From: Cacajao melanocephalus
Taxonomy: Eukaryota > Chordata > Mammalia > Primates > Pitheciidae
Direction: 5' to 3'
Assembly: GCA_963573385.1 (NCBI GenBank)
Contig: CAUYLG010071453.1
Location: forward strand, 21,970-85,969
DNA: 64,000 bases
Below, in pieces: positions 12,535 to 23,149 of this stretch; within the stretch, counting starts at the first letter, position 1, and each line of letters starts with the position of its first letter. The translations under genes and the position numbers were made by a program. The notes beneath the pieces were generated by a model. That model was given only the letters and a program-made list of their open reading frames with translations. It did no database searches and had not been told where the DNA came from.

Positions 12535-12725
12535 CAAATCTAGGTTTATTTCTACTCCCCTTGAATTTGAACTGACCTATGTCTTGCTTGACCAGTAGAA
12601 AAAGCTTAGAATAAATGATTGCTTAAAGAAAGAGGCCCAGCTGTCCTGCTAAGCCAGGTCTCCATCTCACCCACCAGCTAAATGCAGAAGCATGATAGAG
12701 CCTGGGTAGGGTGATGAATGCATGT
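12535..12725 (+). mobile_element. Possible MLT1-family LTR fragment, sense
   Basis: The order of motifs resembles old MLT1 LTRs: 'tatttctactccccttgaat' (12,547-12,566), a 'gacttgcttgaccagtag'-like segment, 'aaagaggcccagctg' (12,629-12,643), then 'agctaaatgcagaagcatga' (12,676-12,695). Divergence is high and the 3' end with its polyadenylation signal is not seen. Could also be another MaLR member. Confidence 0.5.
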
Positions 12726-14104
12726 GAATGACTGATTTCTTGAGATGTTGGCTGGGCAGGTGCACAGAAAACTTTTGGGTACTGGACCTGTGTGTCTATC
12801 CAGATGAGTCAGAGATCCTGATCTGGTATTACTCAAAAGTACCAGAGTTTTATTATTTCTGGAGTAGTCAAGGTTTCAAATCGTTCTTAAAACCAAACTG
12901 GTATTCATAACTGGTTATATCTATGTGTCTAGACTTCTCAGTTTAATCAGATTGTCTGCATATCAGTAAAAGACATTTGTTGACACAAAACAGAAACTTT
13001 GAATCACTGTGGCTTAAATAAGAACGAAATTTGTTAAGGAAAATACTTAACTCATAGAAGTATATATCCAAAGTTAGGACAGACATCAGGATTCACAGAT
13101 TCAGCCATTAATTCATATTCTAGAAGTTTCTGTCCTGCTTCTTTCTAAACTATCATACAGAATATTTCTTCCTATGGCTGATTATCTCACGGTCATAATA
13201 TGGCTCCAGAGCTATCGGCACTAAGACTTCTTCACAATCTGGAATGAATTACTCCTGGAAACAAACAAAAAAGCAAACAAATATTAGAAACTTTTCAGAA
13301 AATATTTTGTCTCATTAAGTGCATTGCACTATGAGTCAACTCCTAAACCTTTCACCGGCAAAATGTGGAATTGCTACTATAACAGTTCTTAATCAGGTTC
13401 AAGCCCTGGAGCTCAAATAGGACAGCTTCCCTTGAATTACATAGGTTGCCGAAACAGAAAGTGGAGGCTGAAGGATGACAAGGATAATGACTGTTAGGCA
13501 GTAAAATGATGTTCACAGTAGTCCGTTTTGTTTAGGCTCTCAAAGTGTCTACCATAGGCAGTATTTCAAGCACGTCAGTCTATGTACATACAGTGGTCAG
13601 TCTGTCTAGCTTATTATTAAGTCTAGGTTGTTTAGTCTTTCTGGACCTGCTTTTCATTGCTATATATTTGAGCATAGATAAAGCCTTATGAGTGGATTTT
13701 GAGAAGAATGCAAAGGTGAGAGAAATATCTTATAATCATTTTTAAATACAGGCTTCTTTACCTAGCATTCTCATTCAATACTGGGAACTCCTTTATTGGT
13801 CAACTCCACTAACCTTACTTAATCCAGTTCTGCACTGAGGTTTTGATGGGACTGGTGAGTAGTCCCAGCCATAGGGCATGAAATAAACCTGCTCTCCTAC
13901 TCTCCTAGCATGACCATTCTCATTCTGTCCTTCAGGAAATCCTAGTATCAGTGCTTCCCCCACATCCATGCTTATGACCTCAACAAAGACTTTTTCTTTT
14001 TGCCCAAGTATCTCAGACTCTGTGGCCTGCATAGCCACTCTCCCCAACCACCCTAGGTTTGGATAGTGAAGCACATTACAAGGAATTATTGTAAGGCTTA
14101 GAAT
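12726..14104. other. Unclassified non-coding DNA
   Basis: No family recognised. Positions 13,020-13,260 have the texture of an old interspersed repeat that I cannot name. The minus-strand open frame at 14,074-13,793 (93 codons) has no recognisable domain or signal and is not called. Confidence 0.4.
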
Positions 14105-14275
14105 GAGATTGACTTAACATAAGCCTGTGTGTCTACTGGTTCTTTGCCCCTTGGAAAATCATTTAACCTCTTTAAACCTCAATTTTCTCTTCTGTAAATA
14201 TTGAAATAATAATAGCACCTAGTCATCATTTTTGTTTGAAGTTTGAGTTCATGAGTTGATGCATATTCAGCCATA
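14105..14275 (+). mobile_element. MIR SINE, sense
   Basis: Contains the MIR core in order: 'cttggaaaatcatttaacct' (14,150-14,169), a 'cctcaattttctcttctgta' segment (14,178-14,197), then the 'aataataatagcacc' block (14,204-14,218) and a 'gagttcatgagttgatgc' tail region. MIRs are mammalian-wide tRNA-derived SINEs. This one is moderately diverged. Confidence 0.8.
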
Positions 14276-14429
14276 TTAAAACATATTTTCCAGGTTCAGA
14301 TTTACATTGTTTCTGTGATACCAGTTTGTGACATGTTTATTGATTGAATTGATTGAACCCTAAGAAACATCATAAAACTATGACCAGCTGAGACTCAGGG
14401 AAACATGCCTAAGCACTTTATGTAGAGAG

Positions 14430-14700
14430 ATAACACCACAATTTGTTCAGTCAACCAGATTTGAGACCTCGGAGTAATTGTTTACCACTCCCTTTTCTCT
14501 ACAACCAATTAATTCCTAAATCCCACAGATTTTCATTCTGTAAACTCTTCCCCATCTGTCCCTGCTCCTTGATTTCCAATTCTATCTTCCTGATGCTTAT
14601 CTGTATTAACTCTTTCCCAATCGAATATATTGTTTCTCCACTTTTTAAAAAATGTCAGCTTATTCTACAGATCATCATTAATGTCACTGCCTCTTGCTAT
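14430..14700 (+). mobile_element. Possible L2 fragment, sense
   Basis: A pyrimidine-rich stretch with the order of words expected from the L2 3' portion (ccactccct..., 'aattcctaaatcccacag', 'tctgtccctgctcc'). Similarity is weak. A 93-codon open frame across it is incidental. Confidence 0.35.
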
Positions 14701-15746
14701 TTGACAGAGTCATTATGTAGTTAGGATAACATATATTTTTAGACAACTAAGGGTGGTTTGGCTTGCTGAATTTTTGGAGTTATTCTTAATGTTTCTACTT
14801 TGGGAAAATGGGTATAGATGTCTCTGCTTAGGTCCTAATTTGATTTTCTGGACAAGGATTATTAATAAAGAGGAAAACAAAAAGCTACATTTATTCATAG
14901 ATCTTTGTCATGACACTCACAATGTAAGCTTCTCTAAATACAGTAAAATCTTACATCTTATGATAGAGGTGGGAGGGGACATTACCAGCAAACTTAGAAG
15001 TGACTTGACACTACGGAATGTACACTGGCACAGAAGTATTACTTTGACTTGGATCTGAACTCATGTCTTTGAACATGAATCATTATTAATTTACTACATA
15101 TTCAGAACTACACAGGTATTGCACACAAGCTAGGAGAAAGTAAAGCAATCAAAAGCCAGGGAAGTGTATGTTACAACAAAGGAGTTCTCAGTGAGACACA
15201 AGAAAATTCACGTTAGTTGACTCTACTATTGTTTATTAGTTAGGACCACAACTTATATGATGAGCTCAAAGTTGCTTTCACAATTTGATACAAACCTTTT
15301 CAAATTTACTCTCCATTAGTTGTAGCATTGCATATAAACCATGATGCCTATCACTGTACCATTCAATACTATTTTTTAATCTTTGAATAAAATAATACTA
15401 TTAGATTTCCTTCAAACAGATACCATACTTTTCAATATCATAGCTTTGGCTTATTATTGTTTCTTCAGAAATTCTTCCCTGCTTTAGCAGCCAGGATTTC
15501 TTTTCATGATCCAAGACAAACTCAAGGCTTACATCTTTCTACTAACTTCACTTAATGCCTTCAGGCTATGTTCTTTATGCACATAAGCTCACATCATCAT
15601 CTTAATATGAAAAATTCAACAAGAAAAACAAAACCATAATCTCATTAATCAAAGATTATCATGATCAATAATCTACATACTTCTTTTTGTTATTTTTCTA
15701 TAAAAATATTGTGTTAATATATGTGTATATACACTATTTCTTATAC
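14701..15746. other. Unclassified AT-rich non-coding DNA
   Basis: No repeat or gene recognised. Short overlapping frames on both strands at 14,713-15,058 mirror each other and are not supported. Confidence 0.4.
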
Positions 15747-15830
15747 AGTCAACCTTTAAGAACACAAATTCAAGGCGTCCAGCTCATGACTCAAAATCTA
15801 TGTATTTTTCATGCCTTACCATAGGCAGAC
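15747..15830 (+). mobile_element. Possible Tigger2-type transposon terminal fragment
   Basis: Begins 'cagtcaacctttaagaacac' (15,747-15,766), comparable to the CAGTTGACCCTTGAACAAC terminus of Tigger2, followed by a diverged 'ggcgtc' and 'caaaatctatgtat' in the expected order. The other terminus is not seen. Tentative. Confidence 0.3.
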
Positions 15831-16479
15831 ATGTACTTTACCTGGCAGGTCTCATAAGGAAGCTCTCCTCTCAACACCAGACTTGGTGCAGAGCCAATGC
15901 GTTGCAGTTTGTGACCAGAGATGCAGTCAGGAACTCACTTTCCCTGGTCAGCTACCCTCTTATGCATATCTATATTGCTAGCTCTGGGACCCTCTTTCAG
16001 AGGCTGTTTTATTAATGGCCTTAGGTTGTGTCTTTCTCCAGGTACCGCTGTCTAAACCTTCTCAGTAGGAATTATGGGGAGAACCCTGAAGACATTTTTC
16101 TCCACTCTACTTAATCTTCAGTACTTTTCTCCTCCAACTCCTGCCTTCCTTCTCTCTCTAGCCCTTGGATTCAACAGGAGATGCTTTTTTGGGGTATCCC
16201 TCATGGTGAGAGGACCTCCACATCTGTATACCTAACTCTCTACTGTGTGAAGTGCCATTAGGGAAAATGAAAGCAGAGAGAAGGGGCAGGTATGGCACTT
16301 TCTTTGTTGCAGCCTCTTGTTTGTATCATCTCAGTAGATGATTAAATGATTGGTGGTTACTTTCATTTCAGTTTGATGTAGTAAGGCTGCTCTGACACCC
16401 AGCAGCTCAGCTGTCACCAGCTCAGCTGTCTTCAGCTCAGCTAAGCCCCTGACAAAATTACATCCTTTTTCTGTTTCTC
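15831..16479. other. Unclassified DNA with a 15-bp minisatellite
   Basis: No gene or interspersed repeat identified. GC content is slightly higher than the surroundings. A short 15-bp tandem repeat lies at 16,403-16,444. Confidence 0.4.
16403..16444 (+). repeat. Short tandem repeat, 15-bp unit x 2.8
   Basis: Units cagctcagctgtcac (16,403-16,417), cagctcagctgtctt (16,418-16,432) and partial cagctcagctaag (16,433 onward). Each unit contains AGCT and CAGCTG-like words. Confidence 0.9.
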
Positions 16480-16930
16480 TCTTTCCTGCCCAACCTATTG
16501 GAGAATGTCAATCCATAATTCAAGATGACTTGCTCTGGCTTAAAAGTCCCTGGATGATCTGAGTCTTACTTATATCTAACTTCATCTATACTACCCACCC
16601 CTTCTCTAATAAATCTCCACCAAATAGGCTTCATTTCTGTCTCTGAAACTGCTAAATGGTTTTCTACCAACATTACTGCACTAGCTCTTTTGTCTCTCCA
16701 GAATGTTCCCTGTTCTATGACACACTAGGATCTACAAGTCATTTATGTGTGAAATATTAACTTTTCAGAATAGCTTGCACTAATTACCATCTACAAATCA
16801 ACTTCGTCCTCTCTCCCTTCCTGCCTACATTCCTGTCTTATCTCTTTGTCTTCACTGCTGTGTCCTTAACACCAAAATGAAATGTGTGGCAAATAATATT
16901 TGCACAATTAATATTTGTTCAGTAAATGAC
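16480..16930 (+). mobile_element. L2 LINE 3' portion, sense
   Basis: Follows the L2 3' region in order: 'cctggatgatctgagtc' (16,550-16,566), an 'aatgttccctgttc' segment (16,702-16,715), the region upstream of the 3' hairpin ('gtcttcactgctgtgtcctt', 16,848-16,867), then the terminal 'aatatttgttcagtaaatga' (16,910-16,929). Old and diverged, with internal small indels. Confidence 0.75.
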
Positions 16931-17015
16931 CTGAGAGGCTCAGATTGCAGTGAGCTGAGATCACGCCACTGCACTCCAGCCTGGGCAACAGACAGAACAA
17001 GATTCAAAAAAAAGA
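16931..17015 (+). mobile_element. Alu 3' fragment, sense
   Basis: About 85 bp corresponding to the end of an Alu arm: 'ttgcagtgagctgagatcac' (16,945-16,964), 'ccactgcactccagcctggg' (16,966-16,985), then an A-rich tail. The rest of the Alu is absent. It could be a 5'-truncated Alu or an Alu-monomer fragment. Confidence 0.85.
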
Positions 17016-17324
17016 AGAAAATGTTTAATAAATGAATTAATGGGTGAGTAAAAAACCAAAATGTGAAAAAGAATGTTGATTTGAATGCTGCATTTTTATT
17101 TGTTCTATTACTTTATTTTCTAAATAATTAAATGTACTTCAAATACATGCTTTTGTTTTACTTATGGTTATTTTTGTTTAATCTATATGGCTATAGTCCA
17201 GTTTATTTAATCATCCTCCTATAGATGGGAAGCTATTTTATTCCTTTGAATATCACTCAGTAATAAAAATATTTTGGTAAATGTCAGGGAGAATAATTTT
17301 TAGGTATCATTATTAAAATGTAGA

Positions 17325-17550
17325 AATTAAGACCATTGGCTATAGAATATTATTACCTGGATTAAAACTGCAGCTTCAAAATGTATTAGTTGAGTGACAT
17401 TGTAGAAATTACTAAAATTGCTGTATGTTGCTTTTCTTTGTCAATCATAAGAAAGATGATATTACTATCTAGTTCATAGGTTGTTTTGTGAGAACTAAAT
17501 GAGATTATAAATAAAAATTAAGTTACAGAATACCTAGCATATAATAATTT
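17325..17550 (+). mobile_element. MIR SINE, sense, near full length
   Basis: Nearly the whole MIR is traceable: 'ttaagaccattggctataga' (17,327-17,346), 'attacctggattaaaactgc' (17,352-17,371), the core 'gtagaaattactaaaattgc' segment, 'gatgatattactatctagtt' (17,454-17,473), 'tgtgagaactaaatgagatt' (17,486-17,505) and the terminal 'cctagcatataataa' (17,532-17,546). Confidence 0.82.
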
Positions 17551-18515
17551 TAAAAATATGTTACTGCTTCTTATGCTCAATTTATTTGAATCAATTACAA
17601 GAAGAAAATTTACTAGCTCAAAGGTAACAAACATTTTAAGCTTATTATTGTGTCATTTTAAATGTTCTTCAGAACACTTTAAACTTATTCTCTTGTTGGT
17701 ACATTATCTGGTTCCTGAATTGGAGATTCCCAACATTCAGCTCTTTCAGTTCTCTCAGCACCTGGTACTATGTTGACCTATTGGATGTTGAGCAGGGCCA
17801 TGTGATCAGTTTCAGCTAGTATATTCTCATGCAAGGCCTTTGCCTTACTTCTTGGCAAATTCATTGTTTCGTCATCTCTCTACTCTTTTTCTGACAAGGG
17901 AAACTAAAAGATATTGTTTTGATGTGGCAATATGTAGAACAACTGTGTAGAACAACTGTGTAGAACAACTGTGACGAAAAGAGGTCTATCACTGTCCTAC
18001 ATTAGATATGAACAAGAAGTAAACTATTAGACCATAATTTCAGCATAATTTATTCCACCATAATTACTGTAATACCCCTTTACTGTACCATTGTCAATCC
18101 TATGTACATCAGAGAGATATAAAAATGGTGATAGGTAAAAAAACTGATAGGTAAAATTTGATCTTAGTCAATTTATAATGAAAATATCATTAAAGTGATA
18201 TCATTTGAATATTGGATAAATGAAAGATTGTAATATTTTTAATTTATATTTGTTATAGTAATAAATATAAGACTACATATAGAAGAAATAGAAATATAAT
18301 AATATACACCTTTAAATTATAAATGTCCATTTGTGATTTTGCCCTTTTTATATTTTGCATAGATTTTTATACAATTCTCTGCATTGTAAATTGGTAGTCT
18401 TCCATTTACGTTAATTTTTTTATTTCTTCACTTCTTTTTTTTTATATATTGAGGACATTTACTATAAATAATTCTTTAATATTTGCACCATCAAAAGATT
18501 ATCATTTCTATTTTC
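17551..18515. other. Old LTR-like and unclassified DNA
   Basis: Positions 17,690-18,110 loosely resemble an old MLT1-type LTR, sense: an 'agggccatgtgatcag' segment and 'gaacaagaagtaaactatta' near a '...ccataatttcagcataattt' block. Similarity is weak. The remainder to 18,515 is AT-rich without recognised content. Confidence 0.35.
17934..17972 (+). repeat. Short tandem repeat, 13-bp unit x 3
   Basis: Three perfect consecutive copies of gtagaacaactgt. Confidence 0.97.
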
Positions 18516-18985
18516 TTTTTTGTTAATCAATGTATCTGTGCTCGGGCTGCCAACAAAATACCATAGGCTAGTTGTTTACACAACAGACATTTATCTTCTC
18601 ACAGTTCTGGAGGCTCAGTGTCTCAGAGCAAGGTCTCATTACGGTTGGTTTTCGGTTAGGCTTTTCTCACCTTCTTGCTGTGTCTTCATATGGCTTATTC
18701 TCTGTTAGCATACACACACACACACACACACACATAGAGAGAGAGAGGGAGAGACAGAGATCAAGAGAGAGAGAGAGAGAGAGGTGGCCCAAGAATGCAC
18801 ATGTTCCAATGTCTCTTCCTCTTCTTATAAGGACACCAGTCTTATAGAATTAGAGCTGTATTTTTTTTAACCTAATTTACTCTTAATTATCTCCTTAAAA
18901 GCCATATCTCGAAATACAATCACCTTGGTGTTTAAAGCTTCAATATATGAATTTGGGTGAGATGTAATTAAGTCCATAACACTCA
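18516..18985 (-). mobile_element. MLT1A-like ERVL-MaLR LTR, antisense
   Basis: Antisense LTR with strong landmarks: 'acaaaataccataggct' (18,553-18,569), 'ttctcacagttctggaggct' (18,596-18,615), 'ctgtgtcttcatatggctt' (18,679-18,697), 'cttcctcttcttataaggac' (18,815-18,834), then 'aatacaatcaccttgg' (18,914-18,929) and 'taagtccataacactc' (18,970-18,985). A CA/GA microsatellite has expanded inside it at 18,713-18,782. A 91-codon open frame across the LTR is incidental. Confidence 0.87.
18713..18782 (+). repeat. (CA)n followed by (GA)n microsatellite
   Basis: CA-rich tract at about 18,713-18,734 and GA-rich tract at about 18,737-18,782, inside the MLT1-like LTR at a position where that family carries a GA-rich stretch. 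Confidence 0.93.
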
Positions 18986-19071
18986 TGCTTGAAGTTTTTC
19001 CCTATTTGAAGATTAGTAACATATTTATCCATAATTTTGAAGATACCCCATCCATGACTTTAAATGTAAAT

Positions 19072-19292
19072 TACATTTATTTATTTATTTATAGGTAGCG
19101 TCTTGCTCTATCACCCATGCTGGAGTGCAGTGGTATTATTACAACTCACTGCAGACTCAACTGCCTGGGCCCAAAGGATCTTCCTGCTTCAGCCTCCTGA
19201 GTAGCTGGGATCACAGGTATGTACCACCATGCTGGGCTAATTTTTGGATTTTTTTGTAGGGAAGTGGTTTTGCCATGTTGCCTAGGCTAACA
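19072..19292 (-). mobile_element. Alu SINE (AluJ-like), antisense, 5'-truncated
   Basis: T-rich complement of the tail (19,076-19,093), then antisense right arm: 'gctggagtgcagtgg' (19,119-19,133) and 'cagcctcctgagtagctggg' (19,191-19,210). The homology ends at 'tgccatgttgcctaggct' (19,272-19,289), so the first about 100 bp of the Alu are missing. Divergence suggests an old (J) element. Confidence 0.87.
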
Positions 19293-19344
19293 ATTTTTAA
19301 GCATTAGTGTTTTAATAAGTAAATACATCAGCATATGAAAAATA

Positions 19345-19870
19345 AGGAAAAATGTGGTAAATATACAAAATGAAATACTATTTAGCTATAAAAAAGGAAC
19401 TGTTGTCAGCTGTGACAACGTGGATGAACCGGAAGACTTGATGTTAAATGAAATAAACCAGGCAGAAAAACACAAATACTACTTGATCTCTTTGATATAA
19501 TTGAAAAAAGTTGAACTTGTAGAAGTAGAAAGTAGAATGGTGGTTACCAGGGCCTGGAGTAATGAGGTAGAGTGTTGGGGAGATGCTAGTCAAATGTTAA
19601 AGAATTTAGATGGATTAGAAGAATAACCTCAAGAGTTTTCTTGTACAACATAATAACTGTAGTTAATAAAAAATATATTGTATTTTTGACAAATGACAAA
19701 TGTGAACAGAATTTCAGTATTCTTATCATGAAGATGAAAACTATGTGAGTTAATGCATATGTAAATTAGCTTGACTTAGCCATTTCACAATGTATATGCA
19801 TATTTCAAAACATGATGTTGTACACGATAAATGTATTCACTATTATCTATCAGTTAAACATTTAAAAATT
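19345..19870 (+). mobile_element. L1M 3' end (L1MA/MB-type), sense
   Basis: Ordered L1M 3' landmarks: 'gaaatactatttagctataa' (19,372-19,391), 'aacgtggatgaaccggaaga' (19,418-19,437), 'gaatggtggttaccagggcc' (19,536-19,555), the 'ataactgtagttaataaaaa' segment (19,652-19,671), then a decayed terminal stretch. Starts within the end of ORF2. Confidence 0.82.
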
Positions 19871-20375
19871 AAAAACAATGTGGAAATCTTACTTTATATA
19901 TTTTCTCAAACTTATTTTGGTTTTCACAGCTATGCAAGATTCACTCAGAGAAGACAAGAAAGCTGTAAGATTTGCACTTACTCTGAAATGCTTCAGCCTG
20001 AGCGAAACAATGTCATACCACCTGTACAAAAGGTTGAAAATACAGGTGTTAGTATAAATGACAGTGCCACAGGTTTCTGACTGTGAAAGAATATGAATTA
20101 CATTACATTTATAAATTGCAGAAGGTAAAATATTAAGATTAAAAAATACCAATAGCTTTCCTTTACCAACTGATAATATATTATTCAGTCAATTGTAACT
20201 AATACCAGCAGCATTTTATTGGCTTCTATCTACAATATATGCATATTAATATTGTATTCTATAAGTTAAATAATATTAGCACTATTATGTTCATTTTAAA
20301 CCATACACAACAATCCACATTTTAAAAGGTTAAGATATAATTAAATAGAAGCTTTATTTTTTCTTCATTGACATT

Positions 20376-20409
20376 AAAGAATGCCCCAAGACTCTAAGGG
20401 GCATTCTTT
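20376..20409. repeat. Perfect 12-bp inverted repeat with 10-nt loop
   Basis: Arms aaagaatgcccc (20,376-20,387) and ggggcattcttt (20,398-20,409) with loop aagactctaa. On either strand the stem would be GC-rich at the loop end. No mobile-element identity is evident. Confidence 0.95.
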
Positions 20410-20480
20410 TTATGAAAATCAAATGCAAGAAGGCAAAGGTTAGCTGACAGTCCCCTTTCATTTATGGCTGATTTGTGCAG

Positions 20481-20635
20481 GAAGTCTCCATCTCTCATTA
20501 TTTTCAAAAAGAAAATTGTTCTTGATCAAGAAAAGACAATGATGCTGGCTGCCTCACATGCCAAATTTAAAAAGATGCAAGAAATTCTCTGGCATTGGCA
20601 GCTTCATACACCAGAGGTGGAAACGATGAATGAAG
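20481..20635 (+). other. Exon-like interval (speculative)
   Basis: Bounded by a pyrimidine-rich stretch ending in TTTGTGCAG (AG at 20,479-20,480) and by GAAG followed by GTGAGT at 20,636, a near-consensus splice donor. A frame is open through the interval (ATG at 20,464 to 20,676). The encoded peptide has no recognised domain. Splice-like motifs occur often by chance and no partner exon is evident, so this is a candidate non-coding-RNA exon at best. Confidence 0.15.
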
Positions 20636-22439
20636 GTGAGTCAGACTGTCACTATACCATGTTTGTATCCATGTGAGCAAGTCAGGTTCAGGAAGACCTG
20701 CATGTAGGCCAAGTTGTTGCAGAAAATCTACAAAGGATCTGGAGATTCACATCAAGCCCATTTTGTTTCTGCAAATAAAAGCATTGGTGACAGTTTCTCT
20801 ACCTGTCTCTCTCCTGTCCCTTCCAATGATTTTTGTAAGGTTCTATCTCAGTATGCAAAACAAAGCCAGCAGTTTTGAAAGACTCATCCTGAAGCTTCAG
20901 TAAACTCCACATCTGTTCACTTGTCTGCCTGTCTCCAGAAAATAACATGTCTTTCTTTTTTCATTTTTCAAATATCTACAAAGCACTCCTATCATTAGAT
21001 TCTAATCCAGAACCACATGGTAAATACAACTCTGAAAAAAATTAAAAATTACTTATAGTGGCATATGAGTGATACTCAGTTAAAATAGATAATCCAACAC
21101 AAGCATCATGTCAGGGACAGTGGGAAACTGCTTCATGCAATGATTTGTTCACAGAAGATGCTTAGTAGAGTTTTTTTTTGTTTGTTTTCTGACTCACCTT
21201 ATATGGCTGTTTCTGTGGATGTTTTTTGATTGAGAATACTAAGAGCCAATGAACTCTATCAAGCGAAGCAACTCTACTCAGGTTTACAGTTTTCCCTCTG
21301 TATGGCCACACTGTTTATTCCACTTAGCCTGGCTGCATCCCTCTGCTTTGATTTATAGTGAAGGCAGAAGTCAACACCTAAAAGATGTGATTTTTAAAGC
21401 AGGTGAATTTATTCTTTTAAAAATATTTCTGAAAACAGATATTTCATTGCTAAATAAGGATAAATAGGTAAATTGTTTACCTCTCTTTGGTATAATATTT
21501 TATGATTCCATTATTCAGAAAAAAAATTAATTTAGGGTAGATTGCATGATTACATTTTAAAATACAAAAATTAACTTTAATATTCATCTCAATAGGAGGG
21601 CTACTAACTTTCCGTTCTAATTCACGGTTGCCTATAATTTCTATTATCAAAAAAATATACTGCTGTGAATCCTTATTATCAAACAGCAATTGAACATCAC
21701 AAAATGGCCAATATATAAATAGATAACATTAAGGAGAGAAAAATAAACCATTCAAACATTTCAGTATATATATATACACATTATAAGAAAAATATTCAAA
21801 TTAATTTTCTCTCCAGGAGCCTAATAAAATATACTATATAAAACATAGTGTGATGGTGAAAAGAATATTCCAGCTTCTTTATGGTCAGCACTGTCATTAT
21901 ACAAATTGTAAAGAGCCTTCAATAACATATTAAGGGGAATGTAAATGCATCACAATGTTTCTAGTGTGACGTAATTAATCTGTGCAACAGGTAGGTAATA
22001 TATAAACTTTATGGCTTTCTTTTTATAAGAACCCATTTGTATGCACTCCCTATTAAGTTTGTCAAAGACAAAATTCTGTAGTAGAACAGTCTCAAATTAT
22101 CTATGAAGTTCATGCAGATATTTTTTAATGAGTTGTTTATACACCAGTCTTACTATATAAAAGAGTTCTACTGCCTTAATTTTCTAGTTTGGCTCCATGC
22201 AGATGTATCCATAAAATGGCAACAAGATCTTACTTCTGTCAATTGAGTATCTGGATTCCACATCAATGATTTAGAATTGAATTGAGATAAGTTTGCTTTC
22301 TTAAAGTAAAACATATTATTAAAAACCTCTTAATATGTACTTTATTAAAAACTAAATTTTATATATTTTTTGCCACTATACCAGTTCTGCTTTCAGAATA
22401 CTTCTAAGAATAGCATAAAAACCTTTTCAAAAGTCTAAT

Positions 22440-23149
22440 AAAGTAGTTAAATTAAGTGGTGACCGCAAAAGTTAGCATTCTCTGTCAACCATACTATACT
22501 TTCCTTGTTCATTATTCTCTAACTCTTCTAAAACATGACCACCTGCCTTCTCCTCTCTCCTCAAATGCTCAATAATTTCATTTCAACTCCTATGACCTGA
22601 AGTCCATTCCAAGTGCATTATTGCTACTATCCTATGGACCTGAAGCAATCAGAAGAGGATTTACTCAAAATCTAACCACCACATCTAACACCCACCAGTC
22701 TCCTTAAGCACATTTTCTGTCCAGTTTCTTTAACTAAACTGTGCTAAATCTCATCCTTGTTTATTCTTTTAAAAGCCATTATGCCAGCAATTTTACCATC
22801 TTACATATACATCATCAAATTTTTCTTTACTCTGGACCTTTTTATGAGCTTATAAATATGTTGTATTATTCCCATCTTACTACACTCACTGACTCCAGTT
22901 CTACCTTTGGATAGTGGTCAGTTTTTCTCCTCTCCAGCTTTCAGCAACACTTTTCAAAAGATTAAAGGGAATATACTTTTGTCTCCTATTGCTCAATGTC
23001 ATTCTCTCTTCTATGTACCCCAATCAGACTTTTGTCTCCATACTATTCTGTAGAGGGCTCTAGAAATATGATCTCTAAAGTCCAGTGGTCAAAGCTGCAG
23101 TATGTATGTGGTAATTTATGTCTTGTCTTCAATTTTTTTTCATAGTAAG
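22440..23149. other. Unclassified pyrimidine-rich DNA
   Basis: Positions 22,480-23,060 are noticeably C/T-rich on the plus strand and look like an old LINE 3' region or LTR, but I cannot match them to a named family. Confidence 0.35.

Larger units (their letters stand above)
19871..22439. other. Unclassified non-coding DNA
   Basis: No repeat family recognised over most of this stretch. It contains a perfect hairpin (20,376-20,409) and an exon-like interval (20,481-20,635). Open frames on both strands at 19,790-20,152, 20,673-20,903, 21,249-21,467 and 21,477-21,689 show no recognisable domain. Confidence 0.4.

Noticed and set aside
13793..14074. 93-codon minus-strand open frame
   Set aside because: No recognisable domain, start context or neighbouring exon; length is within chance expectation for its composition.
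20376..20409. Rho-independent-terminator look of the hairpin followed by T's
   Set aside because: The genome context is clearly primate nuclear DNA, so bacterial termination is not applicable.
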